A stretch of DNA of 64,000 nt from Cyanobacteria bacterium OH_PDB_230 (GCA_023421795.1 JAEZSO010000002.1:558001-622000), one strand, 5' to 3'; positions 40,471 to 50,064 are shown, counted from the stretch's first letter. Made by a program: numbers and translations. The notes: generated by a model from the letters alone, not told the origin.

Positions 40471-41622
40471 ATGAAAAAGAAATTGCTTAACTTGCTTTTA
40501 GCACTTGTGGTAACTGCATTTGGAATTAATCAGGCTTTCGGTATCGAATATTCAGATTTAAGCAAAGATCATTGGGCTTATAAGCAAATAGAAGAACTTA
40601 CTAACGAAAAGGTTTTGGTTGGTTATCCCGATGGGACATTCCATCCTGATGAAAATGTCACAAGAGCAGAATTCGCGACAATGGTAATTAAGGCCGTGGA
40701 TCAAGAAAATGCTGCCATAAAAGAAACAATAAACTTTAATGATATAGATAAAGATTATTGGGCTTGGGATATGATTCAGCGTGCGGTGACTTTTGATATC
40801 ATCAAGAAAACTTCCGACAACGCTTTTCATCCGCAAGACGATGTAACAAGAGCTCAAGCTTTAACTTTTGTTGTAAATGCCCTTGATACAGGAAATATTA
40901 CAGAATCTCAAGCCAGAGCGGCTTTGCTCTCCAATTATATTGACTATAAGCTTATTCCCGACTGGGTAGCAGTAACTGCAGGAAAAGCAGAAGTTTTGGG
41001 GATTGTTGTAAAGGTTCCTAAAAAAGAAAAGCTTATGGATATTGAAAGACCGGCTACAAGAGCAGAATTAGCCGTATTCTTGTATAACTTGAGAGAACAG
41101 GTAAAAATCAGGGCTAATCAGAAGCTAAAAGAAGCTATGCAGCCCAAAACGGCAGACGGAATAGTCGTAAATAGTGCAATCGTTGATGGAAATATCGCCG
41201 TAATACCCGCAGGAACTGTATTACCTGTCGTTATGAGAAGCACTCTTTCTTCTCAAAAAACAAAATTAGGAGAAACATTTATTACAAAAACTCCAAAGAA
41301 CTTTGTTACAAAGGAGAGATATCTTTTGATAGCTGAAGATACTACTCTCTCAGGCCAATTGATAGACGTAAAAGTTGCAAGATACTTTGTAAGAAACGGA
41401 CAAATTTGTCCTGAAACAAAAACGATTAGGGTAAATAACGAGCAGGTGGCAAAATTCTCAGCTTTAGCGCAAACTGGTATTACCTTCGATAATAAGTGGG
41501 AAAAGTTTTTTAGAACAGTGTTTAAAGGCGCAAAACTAACAGTTAAAGATGGACAGATAGTCAACATACAGCTTTTAAAACCAGTTAAAATAAATCTTTC
41601 CAACGGCACAATTATTGAGTAA
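40471..41622 (+). CDS. S-layer-homology (SLH) domain protein, exported
   Basis: 383 residues from the ATG at 40471, which follows GGGAGAGG; an ATG 36 nt upstream is less likely. After a signal peptide (LLNLLLALVVTAFGINQAFG) come three SLH repeats: DLSKDHWAYKQIEELTNEKV with GYPDGTFHPDENVTRAEFA, DIDKDYWAWDMIQRAVTF with FHPQDDVTRAQA, and a degenerate third ending RPATRAELAVFLY. SLH repeats bind pyruvylated cell-wall polymers and in cyanobacterial relatives link the outer membrane to peptidoglycan. The C-terminal ~180 residues form an unassigned beta-rich domain (IPAGTVLPVVMRSTLSS). No barrel strands were recognised, so it is not a classical SLH porin. Confidence 0.85.
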   Translation: MKKKLLNLLLALVVTAFGINQAFGIEYSDLSKDHWAYKQIEELTNEKVLVGYPDGTFHPDENVTRAEFATMVIKAVDQENAAIKETINFNDIDKDYWAWDMIQRAVTFDIIKKTSDNAFHPQDDVTRAQALTFVVNALDTGNITESQARAALLSNYIDYKLIPDWVAVTAGKAEVLGIVVKVPKKEKLMDIERPATRAELAVFLYNLREQVKIRANQKLKEAMQPKTADGIVVNSAIVDGNIAVIPAGTVLPVVMRSTLSSQKTKLGETFITKTPKNFVTKERYLLIAEDTTLSGQLIDVKVARYFVRNGQICPETKTIRVNNEQVAKFSALAQTGITFDNKWEKFFRTVFKGAKLTVKDGQIVNIQLLKPVKINLSNGTIIE

Positions 41623-41660
41623 AAATAGCCAAAATAAATAAAGATACGTTTTATAAAAAG

Positions 41661-41692
41661 AAAAGAGCTGATGATATTCAGCTCTTTTTTCT
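41661..41692. terminator. Bidirectional terminator
   Basis: AAAAGAGCTGA (41661-41671) pairs with TCAGCTCTTTT (41678-41688) over a 6-base loop, with A and T flanks. It serves the SLH gene and the facing murA operon. Confidence 0.9.
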
Positions 41693-41700
41693 CTCTAATA

Positions 41701-42036
41701 TTATGAAGTTGTTGCCGTCGAGTCTCTGTCAATTCCCAGTTCTTCAAGGGTTTTTAGGAAACTTTCAGCAGCAGCTTTTTGTATTTCAGGAGGTACAACT
41801 CTCAATAGTTCAACGGTTTTTGAAATAACAGGATCCTTGTCGTACCAACGGTTGGCATTTACGGGTCTGACCATTTCATAAAATCTGTTGATTGTTTCTT
41901 GAGATACTTTTTCCTCTATCTTTGACAAGAAAAATTCAGCTTGAGACCTTAATTCTTCCTGATAATTTCTTAGCAGGTCAATAACTTCAATTAATACTGG
42001 ATCGTGATCGTACCAACGTTTATATTTGGGACCCAT
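41701..42036 (-). CDS. Small protein made of two tandem copies of a WYDxDP unit
   Basis: 111 residues, internally duplicated. Copy 1, KRWYDHDPVLIEVIDLLRNY followed by an AEFFLSKIEE helix, matches copy 2, NRWYDKDPVISKTVELLRVV followed by an AESFLKTLEE helix, each ~38 residues and ~63 apart. Each unit looks like two helices. The start is 17 nt inside the end of murA, so it is translated with it. There is no membrane segment. Function unknown; the repeated aromatic/Asp motif suggests a small ligand or protein-binding fold. Confidence 0.65.
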   Translation of the reverse strand: MGPKYKRWYDHDPVLIEVIDLLRNYQEELRSQAEFFLSKIEEKVSQETINRFYEMVRPVNANRWYDKDPVISKTVELLRVVPPEIQKAAAESFLKTLEELGIDRDSTATTS

Positions 42037-43348
42037 TGAAATTTCCTTTAAAGTTATCTTTTAGTAAATCAATATCTTCATCATTATATCTGACTATGTT
42101 TGCACCTATAGACTTTAATTTTGGTTCTAAAAGCTCATAGCCTCTATCTATATGATTAAGATTTTCTATATGGCTGTTACCTTCAGCCATCAATGCAGCG
42201 ATTACCAATGAAGCACCGGCTCTTAAATCGCTTGCTTTCAGGTTCGCTCCGGTTAATTTTTTGACCCCTTTAACTAAAGCGTGGTTTCTTTCTTGATGAA
42301 TATCCGCGCCCATTTTTCTTAGTTCCGGTACTTGCATGAATCTGTTTTCATAAAGGCTTTCAGTTATGATGCTGACTCCGTCAGCTGTTGAAAGCATTGC
42401 CATTGCCAGAGACTGTAAGTCGGTTGGGAAGCCAGGGTATGGCTGAGTAACTATATTTATTGCGTTTAATCTTTGTTTGCAGCACACTTCCAATGTTGTT
42501 GGTTCAATCAATTTGATTGAAGCTCCCATTCTTATCAATTTAGAAGTGTAAAAAGTTAAATGGTTTGGGAAAACGTTTCTGATAATTCCTTTGCCTCTTG
42601 TCGCAATGAATGCCGCCATATAAGTTCCTGCTTCTATTCTGTCAGGAATTGTCGTGTATTCGATTGGTCTTAAATCTTCAAGATTAACTCCGTTTATCAT
42701 GATTTCAGAAGTTCCTGCGCCTGAAACATCAGCGCCCATTGTGTTTAAGAAGTTCGCTAAATCTACGATTTCCGGTTCTTGGGCGGCGTTTTGTATTCTT
42801 GTTGCACCTGTTGCTAAAACAGCCGCTAACATAAGATTTTCAGTCGCGCCTACCGACGGGATATCCAAATATATATCCGCACCGGTTAATTTAGAAGCCT
42901 TTGCGTGGACATATCCGCTTTCTATTTTGATAGTTGCACCAAGAGCCTCAAGCCCTTTTATATGGAAGTCTACTCTTCTCTCTCCTATGGCGCAGCCGCC
43001 AGGAAGTGCTACAATCGCTTCTTTGCATCTTGAAACAAGTGCGCCTAGCACTATAAAAGAAGCTCTCATTTGGCTTACAAGTTCATACTTCGCTGTAATA
43101 TTTGTTATATTAGATGCGTCAATCGAAACCGATTTTGAAACCTTATCATACTTGGTTTTTGCCCCTAGCTGCTCCAAAACATCCAACATTATAGTAACGT
43201 CTGTTAGTTCCGGCACATTGTAAATTTTGCTTTCGCCTTTTGCCAGTAGGGCTGCTGCCATTAGTTTTAATACGGCATTTTTTGCGCCGCTTATAGAAAC
43301 TTCACCCTTTAATGGTATTCCACCTTTTATTTTGAGCTTTTCAGCCAA
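42020..43348 (-). CDS. murA: UDP-N-acetylglucosamine 1-carboxyvinyltransferase
   Basis: First committed step of peptidoglycan synthesis: transfers enolpyruvate from PEP to UDP-GlcNAc in the cytoplasm. 442 residues, normal length. Seen: KGEVSISGAKNAVL (UDP-sugar and PEP binding), LPGGCAIGERRVDFH with the catalytic Cys that fosfomycin alkylates, PDRIEAGTYM, PYPGFPTDLQ and DLRAGASLVIAALMAEG. The catalytic residue is Cys rather than the Asp of fosfomycin-resistant forms. The gene overlaps the next small gene by 17 nt. Confidence 0.96.
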   Translation of the reverse strand: MAEKLKIKGGIPLKGEVSISGAKNAVLKLMAAALLAKGESKIYNVPELTDVTIMLDVLEQLGAKTKYDKVSKSVSIDASNITNITAKYELVSQMRASFIVLGALVSRCKEAIVALPGGCAIGERRVDFHIKGLEALGATIKIESGYVHAKASKLTGADIYLDIPSVGATENLMLAAVLATGATRIQNAAQEPEIVDLANFLNTMGADVSGAGTSEIMINGVNLEDLRPIEYTTIPDRIEAGTYMAAFIATRGKGIIRNVFPNHLTFYTSKLIRMGASIKLIEPTTLEVCCKQRLNAINIVTQPYPGFPTDLQSLAMAMLSTADGVSIITESLYENRFMQVPELRKMGADIHQERNHALVKGVKKLTGANLKASDLRAGASLVIAALMAEGNSHIENLNHIDRGYELLEPKLKSIGANIVRYNDEDIDLLKDNFKGNFNGSQI

Positions 43349-43437
43349 TTTGCCTCCAAGAGTATTTCGAAAATGATTGCTATTTATATAATAATATAAC
43401 CAAGATGATATTGGGTAAATAGATTAATTAATGTAAA

Positions 43438-44268
43438 CTATAAATCACCTTCAACATAATTGAATAGTTTTAACTTCGGATTCTGTTTAAGGTCAATATC
43501 TTTTATTTGTTCGGTTACAGGTGATTCTTCAGGTTTAATGTTTATCGACGGTTGATTTTTACGGAAATTGACTTTTTCGATAAATGCATTTTGGGTAGGA
43601 GTAAGTTCCGGCATAATCTTGGTTTCGATTATTGGCGTCACGTTACTGGCAATATATGAAGAAAATTTTTGAAGTTTTTTCAATTGATTTGTAGAAGGAG
43701 AGAAAGTAGGTACCGCAAGGTCAAAGTTGTTACCCCGCAAGAGATTGTCATAGTTTTTTTGAAGCAGTATCAATTCATTTGAAGGATCAATCAAAGTTAT
43801 TTGTGTTACGACTCTATAGCTTGGGTTTACAGAGTTTTCTCCTCCAATTGACAGCCTGTTCCATATTGTTTCTTTTAAGAAGTTAGATTCTATGTCAATT
43901 CCGCTTGTAACCAGTAGGATGTAATTTGCGCCGAGTTTGTTTGATATTTTTCTTAAACTGTCATAGTTCAATACGTAAGTGTATTGGTATTCTTTTACAA
44001 ATTTTACTATCTCTTTGTCGAAAGATTGTTTTTGCGCGTTATTTATTGAATTACATACAGGAAGTGCTTTTAAATGCGCATTTATATTTATTTTGTTGGA
44101 TATTTCCTGAGCAATTAAATTTGATGTTTCAGGATAAATTATGTAGTTTGTGGAAACAGGCTTTAAATCGTCACTTAAAATTGCCATTATTTCTTGAGCG
44201 TTAGCTGCAGAAACACATGAAAATAATATAATAGCCAATCCAAGCAGGTGTTTAAAGAAAAAATTCAT
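43438..44268 (-). CDS. Exported protein of unknown function
   Basis: 276 residues. A signal peptide (HLLGLAIILFSCVSAANAQ) is followed by a domain with alternating helices and strands: NYIIYPETSNLIAQEISNK, TYVLNYDSLRKISNKLGANY, ILLVTSGIDIES, and VVTQITLIDPSNELILLQK. The last resembles the strand pattern of CsgG/TolB-N-like domains, where a short-lived name such as lipoprotein-like is common; the match is weak. The C-terminal ~50 residues are Pro/Lys-rich. It is separated from murA by 89 bp on the same strand. Confidence 0.5.
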   Translation of the reverse strand: MNFFFKHLLGLAIILFSCVSAANAQEIMAILSDDLKPVSTNYIIYPETSNLIAQEISNKININAHLKALPVCNSINNAQKQSFDKEIVKFVKEYQYTYVLNYDSLRKISNKLGANYILLVTSGIDIESNFLKETIWNRLSIGGENSVNPSYRVVTQITLIDPSNELILLQKNYDNLLRGNNFDLAVPTFSPSTNQLKKLQKFSSYIASNVTPIIETKIMPELTPTQNAFIEKVNFRKNQPSINIKPEESPVTEQIKDIDLKQNPKLKLFNYVEGDL

Positions 44269-44510
44269 AATTATCCCACAATAAGTTACTTGTCATTATT
44301 ATCTTTTATATAGGTACTCTTTTTATCCTTTATATAATGGATTTTCTTAAAGCAAACTCTAAGAACTCAAATATTTATACCGATTTTAAATATTGTCCGA
44401 CCAATTTTCACCACTGTGAAAATTAAAAGTAAGCCGTTTAATCAACGACATAAAGCAGTAAAAAGCTCATATCGATTGAATTATAGGGCTATGGACCAGA
44501 GATAAGTCAA

Positions 44511-44915
44511 ATGAGAGAAATTATGAAATCAAATGAAGAATTGTTAGAATTAGCCAAAGAAGCAGCAGAAAATGCGTATGCCCCTTATTCAAAATTCAAG
44601 GTTGGAGCCTGCGCTTTATACGAAAGCGGAAATTATTATCCGGGCTGCAATATTGAAAACGCAAGCTATGGTTTGGCGTTATGTGCAGAACGTAATGCTA
44701 TTTCGAGCGCTATAGCCGCGGGTGAAAAATCCCCCCTTGTAAAAATTGCCATATATTCACCTAATACAAATTTGTGTTGGCCTTGCGGAGCTTGCAGGCA
44801 ATGGATTTATGAGTTTGAAAACGGACAGCATACGAAAATCCTTGTAGAAGGCGAAGATTCTGAAATACTTTCATATTGCATAAATGAACTTTTGCCGCAT
44901 AACTTTAAGTTGTAA
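44511..44915 (+). CDS. cdd: Cytidine deaminase
   Basis: Deaminates cytidine and deoxycytidine to uridine forms (pyrimidine salvage). 134 residues, the short tetrameric type. The zinc/catalytic motifs are clear: GLALCAERNAISSAI (Cys and the catalytic Glu) and WPCGACRQ (the two remaining Cys). APYSKFKVGACAL is the conserved N-terminal substrate segment. Start uncertain between ATG 44511 and ATG 44523; neither has a strong ribosome-binding site. Single gene, cytoplasmic. Confidence 0.92.
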   Translation: MREIMKSNEELLELAKEAAENAYAPYSKFKVGACALYESGNYYPGCNIENASYGLALCAERNAISSAIAAGEKSPLVKIAIYSPNTNLCWPCGACRQWIYEFENGQHTKILVEGEDSEILSYCINELLPHNFKL

Positions 44916-44996
44916 TACAAATGTTTGATATTATTTTGAAGACTATACATATATGCTATAATTGTGTTGAAAAGTAGAGAGGTATCCATTCAATAT

Positions 44997-45794
44997 ATGG
45001 AGAATGATATAAATTTTCAGGAGATAAAGGAGTGGCTTGGAACATATAAGACTACTTCTGATGAAAAACTTAAAAAGCAGCTTCAAAATATTATAGCGAT
45101 GGCTGCTATGCCTCTTGTGAAAAAAATATCCAGAGGCCTAGCGAGAAGAAACACTGATCCTGTTGAAGATATTATTCAAGTAGGGAGTGTAGGCCTGATT
45201 AAAGCTATTAAATTGTATAACCCTGAAGTCAGCGAAAATTTTAAAACTTACGCCACCTACCTTATCACAGGTGAGATAAGACATTACCTTAGAGATAAGG
45301 CTTCTATGATAAAAGCGCCGAGAGAAATACATGAGCTTGCATACAGGGTAAATCAGATCATTAAAAAACTACAGGAAGAATCGGGGAATATCCCCTCAGA
45401 ACTTGATATTGCTTTTGAACTTGATACTTCAGTCGGTAAAATAAAAGAGGTTATAGAAGTCGAAAGAAGAAAAAAGACGATTTCGTTAGATGAAGTCATA
45501 TCCGTTGGGGATGATGACTATCAACCGCTTGCAGACAAAATCGCAGATAATAATTATTACAATTTGTCTTCTTTTCAAGAAGATAAAATACTTATCACAG
45601 ATGCGGTGAAAAGCCTGGATGAAAAATTGCAGGAAGTAATCAGGATGAATTACTTTGAAGATATGAGCCAAACACAGATTGCTGCTCATCTCGGGATTTC
45701 TCAAATGCAAGTTTCCAGAAGAATAAGAAAAGCATTAAAACAGTTGTTTGAAATAATATCAGAAAAAAAAGAGGATAAACACAAGGCTTTATAA
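44997..45794 (+). CDS. Alternative sigma factor of the SigF/SigB (group 3) type
   Basis: 265 residues from the ATG at 44997. A GTG at 44964 lies inside the likely promoter (TATAAT at 44957-44962), so a start there is improbable; AGAGAGG lies 15 nt before the ATG, rather far. Region 2 is DPVEDIIQVGSVGLIKAIKLYN with FKTYATYLITGEIRHYLRD, the hallmark of SigB/SigF/FliA-like sigma factors. Region 3 is REIHELAYRVN; region 4 is EVIRMNYFEDMSQTQIAAHLGISQMQVSRRIRKAL. It overlaps pilD by 1 nt (TAATG). In cyanobacteria SigF controls pilus and envelope genes; a similar role here is inference from that link and the pilD coupling. Confidence 0.85.
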   Translation: MENDINFQEIKEWLGTYKTTSDEKLKKQLQNIIAMAAMPLVKKISRGLARRNTDPVEDIIQVGSVGLIKAIKLYNPEVSENFKTYATYLITGEIRHYLRDKASMIKAPREIHELAYRVNQIIKKLQEESGNIPSELDIAFELDTSVGKIKEVIEVERRKKTISLDEVISVGDDDYQPLADKIADNNYYNLSSFQEDKILITDAVKSLDEKLQEVIRMNYFEDMSQTQIAAHLGISQMQVSRRIRKALKQLFEIISEKKEDKHKAL

Positions 45795-46741
45795 TGACAG
45801 TAAACGATTTGTATCACTTATATATATTTATTGTCGGCCTATGCATTGGGAGTTTTCTCAATGTAGTAATCGCAAGATCATTTACAGGAGAATCAGTTGT
45901 AACCCCTCCATCAAAGTGCCCTTATTGCAATGCTGTTCTTAAATTTTATGATAATATCCCCATCCTTTCATATTTGATTTTAAGAGGGAAATGCAGAAGC
46001 TGCGCAGAAAAAATCAGCATACAGTACCCGATTGTAGAATTAATTACAGGTATTGCGTTTCTTGTTATTTCAAAAACGTTCGGGTTCACCTACACAACAT
46101 TTTTCCTTTTGGTATTAGCATCTTTGGCAATAGTTATAGCCGTCACGGATATAAAAGAAAAGATAGTTTTTGACGCTCATACAATCTCATTTATTGTTGT
46201 TGCTATCATCTTTAATATAGTCAATAAACAAGTGGTTACTGCTATTATAGGACTTATTCTGGGGGCTCTTATAATGGAAGGTGTCGCAAGATTCGGCCAG
46301 TTACTCTCAAAAAAGAGAGCATTCGGGGAAGGTGACACTTTTATAGCCGCCGGTATAGGTGCATTGGTTGGGCCAAAGCCTTTCATTATGGTTTTGATTT
46401 TGAGCGTGTTTTTCCAGGCTTTATTTATTATTCCTAATTTCATAAAAAAAATGTGGCAAAGCGACGAAAAAGAATTGGTTATTTCTCTTATCTCTTTTGT
46501 AGTGCTTGCTGTCGTTTATAAGGGGATGGTCTATTTTGAGCTTCTAAATTTAGTGTTGCAGTCAATTTTTGTATTATTGATTGTTGCGATAGGAGCTTAC
46601 GCCTGCTTGAAGCTTACTAAACTGACAAAGACAAGTACAGAGCTTACATATGTGCCTTTCGGGCCAAGCTTGCTAATTATGACTTTTGTTGTTGTATTTT
46701 ATGGTCAACATATCTGGAAATTTTTTACAAAATTAGTATAA
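45794..46741 (+). CDS. pilD: Type IV prepilin peptidase/methyltransferase
   Basis: Cleaves the leader of type IV prepilins and N-methylates the new N-terminus, at the inner membrane. 315 residues with about eight hydrophobic segments. Seen: FIVGLCIGSFLNVVIARSF at the N-terminus, two C-x2-C pairs (KCPYCN and KCRSCAEK) of the zinc-binding methyltransferase loop, and the aspartyl-protease residues in AVTDIKEKIV and FGEGDTFIAAG. It is translationally coupled to the SigF-like gene. Its pilin substrates and the assembly ATPases are outside the window; pilMN and pilO are at 55-57 kb. Confidence 0.93.
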   Translation: MTVNDLYHLYIFIVGLCIGSFLNVVIARSFTGESVVTPPSKCPYCNAVLKFYDNIPILSYLILRGKCRSCAEKISIQYPIVELITGIAFLVISKTFGFTYTTFFLLVLASLAIVIAVTDIKEKIVFDAHTISFIVVAIIFNIVNKQVVTAIIGLILGALIMEGVARFGQLLSKKRAFGEGDTFIAAGIGALVGPKPFIMVLILSVFFQALFIIPNFIKKMWQSDEKELVISLISFVVLAVVYKGMVYFELLNLVLQSIFVLLIVAIGAYACLKLTKLTKTSTELTYVPFGPSLLIMTFVVVFYGQHIWKFFTKLV

Positions 46742-46762
46742 ATATCAATTTTACAAGGGAGT

Positions 46763-46790
46763 TGTCATTTTAAAAGTTTTATGTATAATA
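46763..46790 (+). promoter_or_regulatory. Promoter of the SNF2-family gene
   Basis: TTGTCA (46763-46768), a 16-bp spacer and TATAAT (46785-46790), giving a ~90-nt leader that includes an AGCAGT...ACTGCT hairpin (46800-46827 region). Confidence 0.55.
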
Positions 46791-46887
46791 AAAAAAGATA
46801 GCAGTTAATTATAGTTTCACACTGCTCAATGTTGAGCTTTAAGAAGGCATGTGCTTCTGAGTGTGCAGATATATTGCGAAAGAATGT

Positions 46888-49800
46888 ATGAGTGTTTGTA
46901 ACTTTAATTTTAAATATATAAAAGAACAGTCGAAACCCGGTAGCTGGAGAAGAGGCTACGAGTACCACCAAAAATCACAAGTTGAAGATATTCACCTTGA
47001 GAAAAACGTGCTTAAAGCCAAGGTTAAGGGTAATTTTAAAGCTTTCTATGAAACGGATTTGAACTTTAAAAAAGGTTCGGTTGAACCTAAATGTTCATGC
47101 CCTCTGGAAGAAAAATGGTGTAAGCACGCTATTGCAGTGGGACTGAAAGCCATAGAAGACAGGATTTATGATGACTTTTTGGAAAAGAAGTATAAAATCC
47201 CAAAAGATATGTCAGATGAGGTTGTAGAACCCTGTGAAGTGCCAACAGGCGGCTATATATTCCATTTTAACCCTAAACGAAGGCAAAATTTCTTTTCTAT
47301 TCTTGTAATGGATAGAACAACCGGCAAAGTTATAAGAGACATTGAGGCAATATTAAAAGCAGTGATTGCAGCCCAAAAAGCTGATGATAAGTTTGAGTTA
47401 AATTCTGCACAAAAAGTTGAACTGGCATTATTCCAAATGCTGCTTAAAAATTCAAGACTGGATAAAAAAGCCGGATGGTATGATATTCCTATAGTTAAAT
47501 TTGACGGATTTTTCCAGTTATTGGCAAAAGCTGAAGATGTAATTGACGGAAAGTCAAAGAAAAAGCTTAAATTTATCGATCAGGAATGGAGACTTGTTCT
47601 TTCGGTCAATTTCTCAATGGTGGGAAATGTGCTTCTGTCATTGTATTGGAAGCGTCCCGACAAAGACGAGCTGTTGCCGTTTGAAGAAGTAAGATATTTT
47701 TCCAGACAACTAAAATGGGGAAGGTACAAAAATGTGATATTCCCGACGAATATTGCAGTGTCAGCACTTCCACAAAACCTTATAAAATCGACTTTTACGG
47801 ATGTAAAAGACGCAGAAGGTGCCAAATTTATATATGAGGAACTTCCTAAGTTAAGAGAAATCATGGACTGCGAAGTTACAGAAGCTATTAACAGGCTGAC
47901 ACTCGAGCAGAAACCTCCTATTAATGTTGTTACTATGGGGCTTGATTATGACGGCTCTTTAAAAGCTTCTTTGGAATTCGATTATGACGGAACGAGGGTT
48001 CCTTATTCCAAAGCTACCGGTAAAACTCCGTATGTTACTATCAAAAAACCTAAAGAAGATCTTTTGTACTGGGTAAGAAGAAATACAAAGCACGAAGAAT
48101 CTGCCTATAACATGCTTTTAAGCTGTAAATTTGCCCCTATGCAGACCAATAACCTGGCTTTAGAAAAAGAAAACGCTATAGATTTTTATAACTATTATTT
48201 AAAGCAAGCAGGTGGGGGCTGGGTTTTTGAAGAAAAAGACGATATGTCTTTCTTTAATCTTACAGATAAACCGTTTGAGCTTTGTGCCGATTTGGATTTT
48301 GCTTTAAATACGACAGACAGTTTTGAAATAGAACTATATGGCCAGGTCGGAGACCATTCTATACCTTTTGATGAAGTCTATAGCTTGATTACAGAAGGTA
48401 ATAAGTACGTAAGAATTAAAAATGACGGCTTTGCAGAACTTCCCGCAATGGATATTTATTCTTTGTTGAGGTCATTTAATACATTCGATGTTTATAAAAA
48501 TGATGAAAACAAATACATTGTAAAAACTTATAGAGCTGGTTTGGTTTCTGAAATGCAGAACCTTGGCATGAAACTGAAAATGAGCCGTAAATTCTCTAAA
48601 TTCTGGAAACAGATTTCTACTTTTTCAACAATGGATAATGCGACTCTTCCGAAAGGAATCGACGCTGAGTTCAGAGAATATCAGGTTAAAGGTTTTGGCT
48701 GGTTATGGTTCTTGTACCAGTACGGATTAAACGGGATTCTGGCAGATGATATGGGTTTAGGGAAAACCCTTCAGGCACTTGCTCTTATTCAAAAAGCAAA
48801 AGAGAAAGACAAACAAGCGCCAAACTTGGTTATTTGTCCAACATCAGTCGTGTTTAACTGGGAATCTGAGATTCAAAAATTTGCCCCAACTCTAAAATGC
48901 TTGAAGCTTTCCGGCATCGAAAGAAAAGAACTTTTTAAAGACATAAAAAAATACGATGTCGTGATAACAAGTTATGCCCTGTTAAGAAGAGATATAGAAA
49001 AGCTTAAAAAACAAGAGTTCAGATATGTAATCTTGGATGAATCCCAAAATATTAAAAATGCCGAATCTATCACTGCGCAAAGTGTTAAAAAGCTTAATTG
49101 CAGACATAAACTGGCACTTTCAGGTACTCCTATCGAAAACAGGCTGGAAGAATTATGGTCTGTATTTGATTTCTTGATGCCGGGATTCATGTTTAACCAG
49201 TCAGATTTCAATTACAGATATGTTACTCCGATTGTTGAAAGAGAAGATAAAGCTGTCGAAAAAAGACTTAAATCTCAGATTTACCCTTTCATATTGAGAC
49301 GTATGAAAAGAGATGTTGCGAAAGACCTTCCTGACAAGGTCGAAAATATAGCATACTGTGAACTTACACCTGATCAAAAAGACTTCTACCTTGAAGTTCT
49401 TGACAGTACTAAAGAAGAGTTGTTCAAGTCAATTGAGCAAAACGGCTTAGAAAAAAGCAGAATGTCTATATTCTCAGCGCTTTTAAGACTCCGTCAGATT
49501 TGTTGTCATCCAAGACTTTATGACAAAGAAAATCTTAAAGGCATAAATCATTCAGGTAAATTTGAACACTTAAAGGAAATGCTCGAAGAGATAATATCTG
49601 AAGGCCATAGAGTGCTGCTGTTCAGCCAATTTGTCGACATGCTCGATATTACAAGAGAGTGGCTTGTCAAATCAGGAATTAAACACGAATATTTGACAGG
49701 AAGCACTAAAAACAGGCAGGAAGTCGTTGAAAGATTCAACAATGATGACAGCATTCCTATCTTCTTAATCAGCTTAAAAGCAGGTGGTACTGGTCTGAAC

Positions 49801-50064
49801 CTGACAGGTGCAGATTATGTAATCCATTATGATCCTTGGTGGAATCCGGCTGTTGAAGATCAGGCTACAGACAGGGCTTATCGTATAGGTCAGACGAAGA
49901 AGGTGTTTGTATACCGTTTGATTACCAAAGGTACTGTAGAAGAGAAAATACAAAAACTAAAACAAAGAAAGCGTAACCTTGTAGATTCGGTTATTTCAGT
50001 AGACAGAAATATTGGAAAAACCCTTACTTACGAGGACCTGCAGGATATCTTCTCGGTTGATTAG
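46888..50064 (+). CDS. SWIM-zinc-finger SNF2-family helicase (RapA/HepA-like)
   Basis: 1058 residues from the ATG at 46888 (AAAGAA upstream); the in-frame GTG at 46861 is less likely. Near the N-terminus CSCPLEEKWCKHAIA is a SWIM zinc finger (C-x-C...C-x-H). A ~500-residue region of unknown fold follows. The C-terminal ~450 residues are the SNF2 translocase: DDMGLGKTLQALA (motif I), VICPTSVVFNW (Ia), LDESQNIKN (II), ALSGTPIENRLEELWS (III), VLLFSQFVDMLDI (IV), LKAGGTGLNLTGADYVIHYDPWWNP (V) and QATDRAYRIGQ (VI). It moves along double-stranded DNA or strips proteins from it. The last 41 nt overlap a convergent gene. Confidence 0.92.
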   Translation: MSVCNFNFKYIKEQSKPGSWRRGYEYHQKSQVEDIHLEKNVLKAKVKGNFKAFYETDLNFKKGSVEPKCSCPLEEKWCKHAIAVGLKAIEDRIYDDFLEKKYKIPKDMSDEVVEPCEVPTGGYIFHFNPKRRQNFFSILVMDRTTGKVIRDIEAILKAVIAAQKADDKFELNSAQKVELALFQMLLKNSRLDKKAGWYDIPIVKFDGFFQLLAKAEDVIDGKSKKKLKFIDQEWRLVLSVNFSMVGNVLLSLYWKRPDKDELLPFEEVRYFSRQLKWGRYKNVIFPTNIAVSALPQNLIKSTFTDVKDAEGAKFIYEELPKLREIMDCEVTEAINRLTLEQKPPINVVTMGLDYDGSLKASLEFDYDGTRVPYSKATGKTPYVTIKKPKEDLLYWVRRNTKHEESAYNMLLSCKFAPMQTNNLALEKENAIDFYNYYLKQAGGGWVFEEKDDMSFFNLTDKPFELCADLDFALNTTDSFEIELYGQVGDHSIPFDEVYSLITEGNKYVRIKNDGFAELPAMDIYSLLRSFNTFDVYKNDENKYIVKTYRAGLVSEMQNLGMKLKMSRKFSKFWKQISTFSTMDNATLPKGIDAEFREYQVKGFGWLWFLYQYGLNGILADDMGLGKTLQALALIQKAKEKDKQAPNLVICPTSVVFNWESEIQKFAPTLKCLKLSGIERKELFKDIKKYDVVITSYALLRRDIEKLKKQEFRYVILDESQNIKNAESITAQSVKKLNCRHKLALSGTPIENRLEELWSVFDFLMPGFMFNQSDFNYRYVTPIVEREDKAVEKRLKSQIYPFILRRMKRDVAKDLPDKVENIAYCELTPDQKDFYLEVLDSTKEELFKSIEQNGLEKSRMSIFSALLRLRQICCHPRLYDKENLKGINHSGKFEHLKEMLEEIISEGHRVLLFSQFVDMLDITREWLVKSGIKHEYLTGSTKNRQEVVERFNNDDSIPIFLISLKAGGTGLNLTGADYVIHYDPWWNPAVEDQATDRAYRIGQTKKVFVYRLITKGTVEEKIQKLKQRKRNLVDSVISVDRNIGKTLTYEDLQDIFSVD

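Noticed and set aside
42654..43223. 189-codon open frame on the plus strand
   Set aside because: Antisense to murA; a shadow of its conserved coding pattern.
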